Below are positions 52,320 to 61,907 of a stretch of 64,000 nucleotides of DNA, one piece after another (the stretch's first letter is position 1; every line of letters starts with the position of its first letter). Origin of the DNA: Asparagopsis taxiformis (Eukaryota > Rhodophyta > Florideophyceae > Bonnemaisoniales > Bonnemaisoniaceae); assembly GCA_030407315.1 (NCBI GenBank), contig JALQPE010002815.1, positions 1-64,000 on the forward strand, written 5' to 3'. The notes under the pieces were generated by a model. It ran no database searches. It was not told the DNA's origin and saw only the letters and a list, made by a program, of their open reading frames with translations. A program made the translations under genes and the position numbers.

Positions 52320-54242
52320 GTTTTCCGACGACGTGTCGGAGTCGTCGGAGGTTTCCAAGGCGTCGGCAACGTCTTGAGCCGTTACGGAAGATCCGTTACG
52401 TTCTAAAACGTCACGCCTCAGAGGGCCCAATTTGGGATGATTTTCGTCATCGGCGAACGCAACCATGCGTGTTGGAGGGCTTGACCGTTGTAGAACGGTT
52501 TTAGGGTAATCCCTTTTTCGGTTGAACCGATTGGACTGGCGCTGTTGGCGGCGCATAACCTGTTCCGGTTCTTGCTGGTAAGCGTAGTTCGCAAAGGCGA
52601 AGTAAGTTCCCACTGAGGGTGGTAGGTAAGGACAAGTGTATAACACGTGCCCCGGTTGGCGACAGCCAGAGCATCTCCAAGTAACAGCCCCTTCGGGGAT
52701 CATACTCTCAGCGAGTTTAAGATGTTCTCCCGTTAGGGTAGGGGCCTGCATTGGCGCGCCCATTGGGTTCCCGGTAGGGGAAGGTAATGTCGGCGGTGGG
52801 GTCCGCGGTATTGCGGACGGCTCCCCGGGTAGGGTGGCGAGCATCGCCTTGCGTTTGCGTTCGGCAATTTCCCGGGTAGGGTAAGCCTTCGGCTTTGCGG
52901 GCAGCGAAGCTCTAAGAGAGTCCCCGAGTCCTTGAGCAAGGTTACGGACAGCGAGAAAATCTTCCCCGCCGGAGCGGCCGATTGTAACCTTGACGGTGTG
53001 TTTAACCTCTGGGCGTAGGCCCTTGAGGTAATAGTTGACCAAGTCTCTTTCCGAGAAGACGTTCGCACACAGGAGAGCAGCGTCCTGCAGTCTGTCTGCG
53101 TATGCAGCTTCATCTTCATCCGGCCCTTGCCGTATACGCGTTACCGCGTCATAAGCGTCCGATAGGACGTTGTCTGTTGCGTAGCGAGCCAGAAGGGCGT
53201 TAACGGCTTGCGGCCAAGTGATCTGCTGATGCAAATGGTTGAGAAGCTTGCGCTTTCGCGCCTCGGCGGCGATAAACCTTTGAGGTTCTCCTTCTAGGAA
53301 ATACTTGAGTAACTTGGTAGCTTCTCCCTCCGAGACTCCGCATGAATCACATGCATCTTGAAATTCCGCGAGGAACCGGAGGATATCGATGGGTTCCGTA
53401 CCATCGAACGGCGTGAATGACGCGTTGAAATTACGGATCTTCTCCGTTAGCTTATACAAGCTTCTTGTATTCCCCATTGGGGTGTCGGTCGTTAGGGACT
53501 TGTTCTTGAGTGGGTAGTACCGATAGGAGACCACTAGGTCGAATGCGGGTTCGCGGGCCTTCAAAGGCACCAAGCCTTCCTCAAGAGGTCCTTCTTCATC
53601 GTCCCACGAGGGGTTTTCCGGTGCAGATCCGGTGGCACGAGTGTGCTGTCTCGTGCGAGAGATATTCCCTGTTTGGGATAGTGATTCGGCGAGGGCGTCG
53701 ACACGGTCGGACAGATGTCGGGTTGCTTCTGCGACTTGATCCAATCGGGGATCTTCTTCTTCCTCCCTACCGGATGTAGGGTCAGGGAAATCAGCTGATC
53801 GGATGCGGCGAGCAGGAAACTCCTGTTGTCCTAATGGACTGGCACTAAAGCCGTGAATCGAAAGCTCCTCCAGACGAGTTTCCAAAAGGGATACGCGTTT
53901 AGCGAATTCGGCTTTGACCTGATTCCAGGTTTCCGCTAGGAACTCGGCGTCCCGATCTTGGGTGGCTTCTCGGCTGGCGGCCATCAACTTTGGCTCGACC
54001 AGTTCCATGACGGTTTCGACCGTAGCGTCTACGATTTCCGCCCTGCGGTCTTGAACAGTCTTCTCGACGACGGTGCTGAATTCAGCCTTGAACTCTTCCA
54101 ACCGTTCGTTGAAGATTCGGTCAGCCCGATCTTGCAGGGTGTTAATCACCACGCCTTCTTCGGCGATCAGATCCGAATCGGATAAGTCGCTGGCAGGCGC
54201 TATGTCCTCACTAGAGGGTCCCGCTGTAGGGTTACGAGGCAT
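52317..54242 (-). CDS. gag: Gag of element 2 (641 aa)
   Basis: The particle protein. The start MPRNPTAGPSSEDIAPAS is the first ATG after the leader, about 60 nt from the primer-binding site. Residues 20-150 are acidic and helical. The retro-gag core lies around 250-420 (FTPFDGTEPIDILRFL, DACDSCGVSEGEATKLL, ERDLVNYYLKGLRP). A CCHC zinc knuckle sits near 547 (CSGCRQPGHVLYTC, spacing CX2CX4HX4C). The word ACD..GVSEG is shared with elements 1 and 3. It ends at TAA, which overlaps the pol ATG by one base. Confidence 0.95.
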   Translation of the reverse strand: MPRNPTAGPSSEDIAPASDLSDSDLIAEEGVVINTLQDRADRIFNERLEEFKAEFSTVVEKTVQDRRAEIVDATVETVMELVEPKLMAASREATQDRDAEFLAETWNQVKAEFAKRVSLLETRLEELSIHGFSASPLGQQEFPARRIRSADFPDPTSGREEEEDPRLDQVAEATRHLSDRVDALAESLSQTGNISRTRQHTRATGSAPENPSWDDEEGPLEEGLVPLKAREPAFDLVVSYRYYPLKNKSLTTDTPMGNTRSLYKLTEKIRNFNASFTPFDGTEPIDILRFLAEFQDACDSCGVSEGEATKLLKYFLEGEPQRFIAAEARKRKLLNHLHQQITWPQAVNALLARYATDNVLSDAYDAVTRIRQGPDEDEAAYADRLQDAALLCANVFSERDLVNYYLKGLRPEVKHTVKVTIGRSGGEDFLAVRNLAQGLGDSLRASLPAKPKAYPTREIAERKRKAMLATLPGEPSAIPRTPPPTLPSPTGNPMGAPMQAPTLTGEHLKLAESMIPEGAVTWRCSGCRQPGHVLYTCPYLPPSVGTYFAFANYAYQQEPEQVMRRQQRQSNRFNRKRDYPKTVLQRSSPPTRMVAFADDENHPKLGPLRRDVLERNGSSVTAQDVADALETSDDSDTSSEN

Positions 54243-54300
54243 CGTGAAGATGATTGTGAAGGAAAATTTCTCTCAAAGAGACTTACCCGAGGGTACAAGG

Positions 54301-54318
54301 TTCTAGGTCGAGAGACCA
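54301..54318 (-). promoter_or_regulatory. Primer-binding site, element 2
   Basis: tggtctctcgacctagaa on the minus strand, one base after the 5' LTR, identical to the sites in elements 1 and 3. Confidence 0.9.
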
Positions 54319-54319
54319 A

Positions 54320-55002
54320 TGTAGCAGGTAGAAAATCCGCTAGAGCGGCAAACCACCCGACAGGTGTCCCGAGCCTCGGTAGAGGAAGTGGTAGAGCAGA
54401 TGAACCTTATAGGTACCCAGCGGGTAGTCTCGTAAGAGAGAAGGGATCGCTACCCGGAGGGGGTTGTGCGATTATAGCGCTCACGCGAGATGCGTATTAA
54501 TGGAGCAAGATGACGTAATCCGTCGAGCTGTTGGCTAACCCTAAGGTTTTCCCGGAGAGGGGTTGAACAATAGGTATGCGAACACTGTTCCTGTGGGTCG
54601 TAATTCCACTTGAGTTTACGTTACTCTAGAAACCGTGCCTACTGGCTATTCCAGTGGCAGTTTTATACTAAGTCTACTGTAAGCTAGGGTTAGTGGTTAG
54701 GAATAAATATCCAGTTAGTGACCAATCAGAACCCAATTACTGGCGCTCGCCTACCCGCAAGGTCATTGCCAATAGGCTTTCATTGTAATGTATGGCTGAT
54801 CAGCCTAAGTTAAAATTTGCCCCTTGTGGGGTCTTGGCCGGGGCCGATAGGCCCGGGTGGGGTTATTTGTCAGCCTTAGCTGGTCCTAAGTATAGGAAAC
54901 ACGCCAGTTGGCTGGTGCCTTCTGATTGGCACATCCCATAAGTGGGTACCCAATAGGGAAGCGACACGGCTCGATCAGCGAGGACCGTCAGGCGGTACGA
55001 CA
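54320..55002 (-). repeat. Element 2 5' LTR (683 bp)
   Basis: Partner of 42544-43226. In element sense it reads TGTCGTACC...CTGCTACA. It holds the promoter for gag-pol; no TATA box is obvious. Confidence 0.95.
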
Positions 55003-55007
55003 CCAAC

Positions 55008-55381
55008 CACTAACCCTAGCTACAGTAGACTTAGTATAAATACGCCACTGGAATAGCCAGTAGGCACGGTTTCTAGAGTAACGTAAACTCAAGTGGAATT
55101 ACGACCCACTGGAACAGTGTTCGCATACCTATTGTTCAACCCTCTCCGGGAAAACCTTAGGGTTAGCCAACAGCTCGACGGATTACGTCACTTGCTCCAT
55201 TAATACGCACCTCGCGTGAGCGCTATAATCTCACAACCCCCTCCGGGTAGCGATACCTTCTCTCATACGAGACTACCTGCTGGGTACGTTATAAGGTTCA
55301 TCTGCTCTACCACCTCCTCTACCGAGGCTCGGGACACCTGTCAGGTGGTTTGCCGCTCCTGCGGATTTTCTACCTGCTACA
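55008..55381 (+). mobile_element. Older solo LTR of the element 2 family, right part
   Basis: Continues the LTR begun at 42235: without element 2 and one ccaac the sequence reads tatttattcccaaccactaa, which matches the LTR word tatttattcctaaccactaa. It ends in ctacctgctaca and is followed by ggaaa (55382-55386), the duplicate of 42230-42234. Confidence 0.92.
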
Positions 55382-55386
55382 GGAAA

Positions 55387-56019
55387 GGGGACAAGCATCG
55401 ATCGGGCAACGTGCTCTAGTCGACGACTGACTTCTACGTTTCGCTTTACGTTTTCGCCTAACGAGGCTTCGTTTCCGTCGAGCTGCGCACTCCCTGCCCA
55501 TTGCCACACGTGAGGCTGATCGCGTGTCTTGCCTACGGGTTTGGTTGAGAGCGCCTCCAGTGACGTACCACCTCGTTTAGCAAACGTGAACCACACGTGG
55601 AACGTTGCGTCGTGACGCCCATGTCTACCTGCTAACCTACTCTACCCTATTCTTTCTACATTTCTATCAATGCAGTCAAACACCAGCGGGTGGCACTGTT
55701 TCGTTGTTCGTTCGAAGGACACCGTGTCCATAGCTCGTACCAGCTAACTTCTAGAACTGTGTCGTTCCACAGGGCGCTAGCGATTCTGTTAGCCGCTCCG
55801 GCGAAGCGAGCTCGACTCGTAGCTCGGGTCGTACCGTCTCGGACCAGGTTAGCTCTGCCAGGTTCCCATCCGACTCGTCCCGGCCCCATTAGTGGTGATC
55901 TATGACGCCCAGGATAGGAATTACAGTAGCTTGGATGATCCTTAAGTACCAGTTGCCGCCCGATAGCTTCGGGATAGGTGGTAAAATGACGAAATGAGTT
56001 TCTTAACGAGGGACCGAAG
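55387..56019. other. GC-balanced spacer, nothing recognised
   Basis: Between the solo LTR and element 3. Short frames only, no repeat or domain found. Confidence 0.45.
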
Positions 56020-56837
56020 TGTGGCGCAATTTATTTCGTCGACGCGCGCGCGTTCGCGGTGATTCCGTCGAGTTGAATTCGCGTGCATCCGCCTTAGTTA
56101 TTTAGTAAGCGAGCGTACGCGTAGAGTTGTGATTACGTGTCACGGAGCGTCGATGCGAGCGCGTGTGCGCGAACGTTGCCACGAAACCGTGGATCCTGCG
56201 CCACGTGAAGCTATTTCTACGAATTTCCCTTTATTTCCCCTTTCTTGGGTTTTTTATGACGAGTCTTTTTCCAAATATTTCCCTTTTTGCGTGCGAGCGC
56301 GTGGCCGCCGGCCGGCCGCGCAAGGACAACCTGTCCTGAGTAGTTAGCTACTAATGGTCGCCTTGCTTCGCACCTTATCAATAAACAGCCAGCACTTTCG
56401 CAGCTACGAGTTAAGCGTTGAGCGCGTCGCGAGGACCGATTGCGTTACGACGTTGCGTGCGGATTACTCACTATCGCCGACGTACGTGCGCGCGCGCCGC
56501 GTTTACCGACCGTAGAACTGCGTCGCACCGCGATATCGCGCGTTGCGTCGCATACTACTCGGCCAGGGATTTACGACCCCTGCGTAGATCGCGTTGTGCT
56601 CGAGTTTACTCGGTAACCTCACCCTGAGATCACGGCTTGCGCCGGCCCGTGAATCCCATGTTGCGATCGATCCCTGCGCGTTCCGCCGTTGTACCACCCG
56701 ATCGCCACCGCGACCGAGTGACGCGCGAAACGCAAGTTCATCAGCGCAATCCGGTTCACCTCGCCCTGACACGGCACTTCCGCTTGGCAAGCGATTCTAG
56801 AACTCCCTTAGCGATCGCCATTCCGGCTGGTCCTACA
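56020..56837 (+). repeat. Element 3 5' LTR (818 bp)
   Basis: Starts tgtggcgcaattta and ends ggctggtcctaca, matching the minus strand of 15191-14401 along its length with many substitutions. It lies two bases before the primer-binding site. Confidence 0.88.
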
Positions 56838-56839
56838 AC

Positions 56840-56857
56840 TGGTCTCTCGACCTAGAA
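56840..56857 (+). promoter_or_regulatory. Primer-binding site, element 3
   Basis: tggtctctcgacctagaa, identical to the sites in elements 1 and 2, although the surrounding LTR has diverged. Confidence 0.9.
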
Positions 56858-57409
56858 TTGCGCAAACCGACATGCGAACTCAACGAAGAACAGAAACTCC
56901 GCTCGGGGAAACACGGGACGTCAAAACCTACTGCTTATTCTAATTTTCCCCCTTTTCCGTTCGTCGTGCGCGACAGCGAGGGCGATCGACGCGTGCGCGC
57001 GTATCGCTATCCCGGAAGCGGCATTTCAGCCTCTCTGGTTCTCTTCACTATCTCTACTACGACGATTCGCAGCGCGGAACGACGCGATCGACGACGCAGC
57101 GCGTGCGCGCGCTAGTTCGCAACCCTAACGCGGGTTCGGCGGTGCCGAAAATATTAGGTTCGCGGACGATCGAGACCCGTCTTCGCGCGTTCCGAGCGAG
57201 GAAGAAGCCCTCCTGCGAGCGAACTCGTTCCCCTCACCCTTACTACGCGCGCCCGATACGCAGACAATTTTCGGGAAGCGCTTCCCATTTTAAACGCCAC
57301 TTTTTCGACGCGCCGACGCACGAATTTGAAGCGCGCCGAATTCCCCTTTTTCCTTTCCCATCATCCCTTTCCCCTTTTTCCTAGGCGACACGCGAACGCA
57401 ACCGCGCCG

Positions 57410-59376
57410 ATGGATCCATCCGCGCCCGAGCGATCGAACGCGCCGACCGAACCGCCGCCAGTCGCGTCGCAAACGCACGCAGTCGACGCACTGGTCGCTT
57501 CACATATCCCTGACCCTACCGCTTCTCCGTGGCCGCCGTTACCGACGCAAGCGCTCGCGAGCATCGACGACGACGCGCAAACGTCCGACGATGGCGCCGC
57601 AACGAAGCGCGAGGCCGAGTTTCGCGTTTCCGACGTGCATGCTACGCCGTCCGCAACGCTATCGAGCTTGGTTCGACAAGTGGTGGACCACCCGAAGTTC
57701 CAATACATGCTCCAGGCTGAAGTACGGGCTGCGGTGGACCGCGCCATCAAGGGCCAATCGCGTGGATTAACGGCTCAGATGAGGGCGCAAGTCCATAATC
57801 TAATCGTCACTACGATGGACTCCCGCGAGGAGCACAATATCGATCGCGCGAACGTCGTTACGCGCGAAAACCGAACGCGAACCGTGGCACGCGCGACTCC
57901 CACGAACTACGCGCGCAACGCGGATCCCGAGGGATGGCTGGAACTGGCGCGCCAGGACCTGTCATTCGACGATCACCCGCGTTCGAATAGCGACGACGGA
58001 CCCGCGCACCCCGGACTGGTAGAGATCCAGACGTTGAACGAGCTGTTCATGCGCGCGCTTTCGTACCGCACGTATCGCTTGCGAAATACGGAACGCGCGT
58101 TTAACCGAGGAATTGCGAAAGAATTGGCTAACACAGCGAAAATGATGCGCCATTCGATGCAAGGAGAGAATTTCACGGGCGCAGACGGGATCGCGGTACT
58201 ATCGTTTCTGAAGTACTTCAAGAGCGCATGCGACGACACCGGCGTATCCGAAGGCGCAGCGCTACCTATTCTCAAGAACCTCCTCGCCGACGAGGCACGC
58301 AACACGTTCCAGATGTACGTGGGGCAAACGTTCCGAGGATCGCGCGCGGGCGTCAATTCGATTACGTGCTACGCGGAAGCCGTTCAGTTGCTCCTATTAC
58401 ACTATGCGCGCGAAGGCGACGTTGCGCAACAAACGCAAGACCAGAAGGAAACCGAAACGCAGTTTGCTACGCGACTACGACGTCGAGCGCTGCGATGCGT
58501 TTAGCGAGCGAACGCTTGTTTCTCTATTTTCGTTGATGGTCTGCGGCCCTACGCGCAACACTTCGTACGGGACGCGTTGTCTCGCGACCCGCGTCGATAC
58601 ACTTTTCGAGAGCTAGTCTCTATGGCGCAGAGCCAGGGGGACACGCACCGAGCGATGACGCCGACGACGAGCGCGCGACCGCTACTTCGACGAACTCCCG
58701 AGCTCTACGTGGAAGAGGACGAGACACCGACGCTGCTGGCGCTGACCGTGGGGCACACCCCGCCATCAGGCTTCTTATCGCCAAACGTCTCAACCTCCGA
58801 CGCGACACCGCACGCTCCGCGCGAACGGAAGTTCTCGACCCCGAGCCCCATGGGGCTTCGACTTCGCATGCATGCGAAGTCCAACCTCACTTGGCACTCC
58901 TTCGTCGAACTACGCTCTCGCGACGCCTCGCCCGCCGACCGCTCGCGACGCTTTGCGCATAACGACGACCGGGAACGCGAACGCGCGGGACCGTACACGG
59001 CGCACAAACCGCGCGCAACTTACCCACCGCCTATCGTGAGGCAGACGGCACCGGCCGACATGTCTCGCACGGCGGCGTTCGATGTCTGATATGCAGAAAG
59101 TTCGGGCATCCTATGGTGAATTGCCCGCTGCTCTCATCCGAACAGCAGGCCTCGATTCGCGAGATGAATAGCCACGCGCGACTAACGCCCGAGGAACTGA
59201 ACCTACAACGCAACGTTCAGGTCTTTGAAGTTTCAGCGCACGACGACGCACGCGTGCGCGGATGCGAGCGCGAAAGCGAACCTACTCGTGAAAACGAGGC
59301 GCACGACGGCGAGCAGCTCACGCCCCACTCGGTTCGCTTCGTAGAAGACCCGGGAAACGCCTACGAGGAGTCGTAG
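57410..59376 (+). pseudogene. gag: Gag of element 3, frameshifted and nonsense-mutated
   Basis: Homologous to gag of element 1 from the start MDPSAPERSN. An 8-bp loss near 58490 (where element 1 continues RCGDAFSERT) shifts the frame and ends it at 58504. Coding resumes in another frame at 58577 (MSRDPRRYTFRELVSMAQ). Near 58860 an extra short stretch creates the palindrome cttcgcatgcatgcgaag. A TGA at 59087-59089 removes the first cysteines of the zinc knuckle, after which HPMVNCPLL continues to 59376. The protein is not made in full. Confidence 0.88.
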
Positions 59377-59468
59377 CGGGTGGGCCGACTCCTCCTCACC
59401 CAACGGACACGTGACGTGCGACGACGCAACCGCCGCGCGAAAAACCGCCTCCGTTACCACCCGAAACA

Positions 59469-59990
59469 GTGGTCCTGTTTCAGACCCCTACCGCGAATTA
59501 CAAACTCGAGGTCCGCGTCGGATGTAATCAACGCACGGCCACCGTGGTGACCGCCGTACTTGATACCGACGCGGGCCCGAGCCTCATTCGCGAGAACGTA
59601 TTAGGTGCTGATTGGAAGCACCACGCTACGCCGCCGACGCTGCGCTGCGCGATTATCGACGCAAACGGAGGATGCCTCGTGCCGAACACGTCGCTGCGAC
59701 TTAGCGTCTTTCTAGGTGCCCGCGCGCACCTTCACTCTTTCCTGGTGATGCTGCGCTTATCCGTCCCTTGAATTTTGGGAGCAGACTTCATCGACCGTGT
59801 GGTTCAGATGATCTATACTGGGCCGCAGCGCGCGCTGCGAACCCGCTATGGTGACCACATTCTGATGCTCCCACGCACGTCGACGAAACCGCGCCACGCA
59901 CCGACCCCAAGACTACCCGACCTGCCGATTTTGCGCTTATCCGCGTCGCGCGCCGCACTTCGATTCCGCCGCACGCCACGCGAGCTATCG
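59469..59990 (+). pseudogene. Protease relic of element 3 with DTG changed to DTD
   Basis: The retropepsin domain is recognisable (NYKLEVRVG, then VLDTDAGPSLI). The third residue of the DTG active site is Asp instead of Gly, which would be expected to inactivate it. A TGA at 59769-59771 interrupts the frame before the conserved ILGADFIDRV block. The frame then runs into the inverted LTR. Confidence 0.8.
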
Positions 59991-60002
59991 ACGTTACCAC
60001 GA

Positions 60003-60773
60003 GTGCTGAAGGGTGAGGCGAACTGTATTGATCTATTGAACTTGCGTTTCGCGCGTCGCTCGGTCGCGGTGGCGGCCGGGTGGCACAACGGCGAAAGCGC
60101 GTAGAGACCAATCGCAACTCGGGATTCGCGGGCTGGCGCAAGCTGTGATCTCAGAGGGAGGTCACCGAGTAAACTCGAGCACAACGGGATCTACGCAGAT
60201 TTCGTAAATCCCTGGCCTAATAGTGTGCGACGCAATGCGCGGTATCCCGGCGCGACCTAGTTTGACGGTCAGTATACGCGCTACGCGGGGCGTGCACGCA
60301 AACGTTGGCGATCGTGATCAATCCACACGCAACGTCGTAACGCAATCGGTCCTCGTGACGCCCTAGGCGCTTAGCTCGTAGCTGCGAATGTGCTGACTGT
60401 TTATTGGTTGAATGCGAGGCAGTGCGACCATTAATTCCCAGCTACTCAGGACAGGCTTTCCTAGCGCGGCCGGCGGCGGCTGCACACTCGCATGCAAAAG
60501 GGAAATATTTTGGGAAAATATTTTCGAAACTTTCGTCATAAAAAACCCAGAAGGGGAAAATAAAGGGAAATTCGTAAAAAAGGATAAACGTGGCGCCGGG
60601 CTCGCAGTTTCGTGGCAACGCTCGCGCGCACGTGCTCTCTCAGACACGATGTGATACTAATTGTAGCGCCACACGTACGTTCGCTAACTAACAAACTAAC
60701 GCGGATTAACATAGATTCAACTAGATGCAATCGCTGCGAACGCACGCACGTCGACAAAAAAATTGCGTCACAG
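60003..60773 (-). repeat. Inverted LTR closing element 3
   Basis: An LTR of the element 1/3 family in minus orientation, ending (plus strand) attgcgtcaca. Its left side begins near gagtgctgaagggtgagg and lacks about 60-80 bp of the U5 end, much like the truncated 3' LTR of element 1. It is diverged from both other LTR types. Confidence 0.8.
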
Positions 60774-60834
60774 AGTGTGCTGATGTACCTACATCAGAAT
60801 CAATCATGATTTTGGAAGTATTACTGTCAGCAAA

Positions 60835-61573
60835 TTAGTAACGTGGTTCTTTTGCATCTTTGTGGTCGGCACGGGAGGGTGTCATGGGCTTTTTTGTGTA
60901 GTTAGATTCCAGAAACATTTTATGCATTTTACAGCAAGCCGTTTCGTGAAAGTTCGATCCGTGGAACTTGCACCTGCGGCCACGATTTCTTTGTGGGCGC
61001 GGTTTATTGTAATTTGGATGCACATGTCGCCGAGGGGCCGATTTTCGGAAACGATGATGAGGGGGGTGACATATTCGGATTGTGAAGCGAGGAGGCTGTT
61101 TGGGAGCGTAACCGGATATTTTTATGATTGAGCATTATCATAGCGACATTTTACAGAGATATTGGCTTGTCCAGGTGAGGATCTAAGTGATTGCTGATGT
61201 TTTGTAAGAATGATGTCTATTCGGTATAATTTTTCAACCCTCCAAGGAGAAATTGGAGAGTTGTGATATCTTGTTCCATTTATGGATAGGAGTAGTGTAT
61301 CATTGCCGTGTGGAGTTGTCTGTTCTGGTTGATATAATCTGATGCTGGGATGGAAGGGCCTCATTGTATCTCACATGCACGACGCCGGAGGTTTCCAGGA
61401 TTGTTTTCTGGACTTACAGCAGTGATCTTGGAATGAATATTGTCGTACAATATGTGAATATTACCACTGAGTTCAAAATCTGTGAAGTGTTTCATAATTT
61501 CAGGAGGAATAGAGGATAGCCCCAGGATCTGTGTCTGGACATGTTTGGTCTCGTGTACTGTTATAATCGCCAC
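60835..61573 (-). pseudogene. Retroelement gag-like relic with a CHHC zinc motif
   Basis: Three minus-strand frames follow each other (61573-61361, 61364-61122, 61023-60835). The last holds RCKFHGSNFHETACCKMHK, with spacing CX2HX4HX4C, the form of gag zinc knuckle known from some plant Ty3/gypsy and related elements. The first two frames overlap by ATGA and show no known domain. This may be the end of an old retroelement, or unrelated DNA carrying a chance motif. Confidence 0.35.
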
Positions 61574-61610
61574 ATCTGAAGTGCGGAGAAACTCCTAGTG
61601 TCTATCAGAC

Positions 61611-61634
61611 AAGTGGCCTCATATGAGGCCACTT
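61611..61634. terminator. 24-bp perfect palindrome followed by T run
   Basis: aagtggcctcatatgaggcc plus actt is its own reverse complement and is followed by tttt. It could act in 3'-end formation for the minus- or plus-strand neighbour, or be the tip of a foldback element. Confidence 0.4.
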
Positions 61635-61907
61635 TTTACCACCGTAATTTAAATTGAAAAAATAAACGATTAGCTCCAATTCTGCCACTAGAAGACTCGC
61701 CGGCGAGATTGATGGTGTGGCAGGGCAGAGTGAATTCTTAAATTTTAATTCTCACGTCAGCAAACCACGACAACTCCATTGCAATCCAGAAATCACAAAA
61801 AATGGTGAAACCACTTGATTGTCGCCAAGTTGTCGGAAACAGGGTCCTCGCCCCTGCCAGATACTATCTTCAGTTAGTAACTGACATATAACTCCAAGTG
61901 TCGCAGG

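Larger units (their letters stand above)
42544..55002 (-). mobile_element. Ty3/gypsy chromovirus element 2, full-length and intact
   Basis: A 12,459-bp element on the minus strand, flanked by ccaac at 42539-42543 and 55003-55007. Both LTRs are 683 bp and differ at four positions. In element order it has LTR, PBS, gag (641 aa), pol (1671 aa), an antisense ORF (1088 aa on the plus strand), polypurine tract and LTR. All three coding frames are open and every catalytic motif checked in pol is present, so the copy looks young and possibly able to move. It sits inside an older solo LTR of its own family. It shares gag words, the primer-binding site and the antisense-ORF layout with element 1, so both belong to one lineage. 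Confidence 0.95.
56020..60773 (+). mobile_element. Element 3: rearranged relative of element 1
   Basis: It opens with a complete LTR (56020-56837), primer-binding site, gag and protease on the plus strand, all homologous to element 1 but visibly diverged. Pol then stops at the protease, and the next sequence (from about 60000) is an LTR of the same family in the opposite orientation. Two LTRs facing each other cannot come from one normal insertion, so two inverted copies have probably recombined, or a second copy inserted and deletions followed. No target-site duplication is found. Confidence 0.85.
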
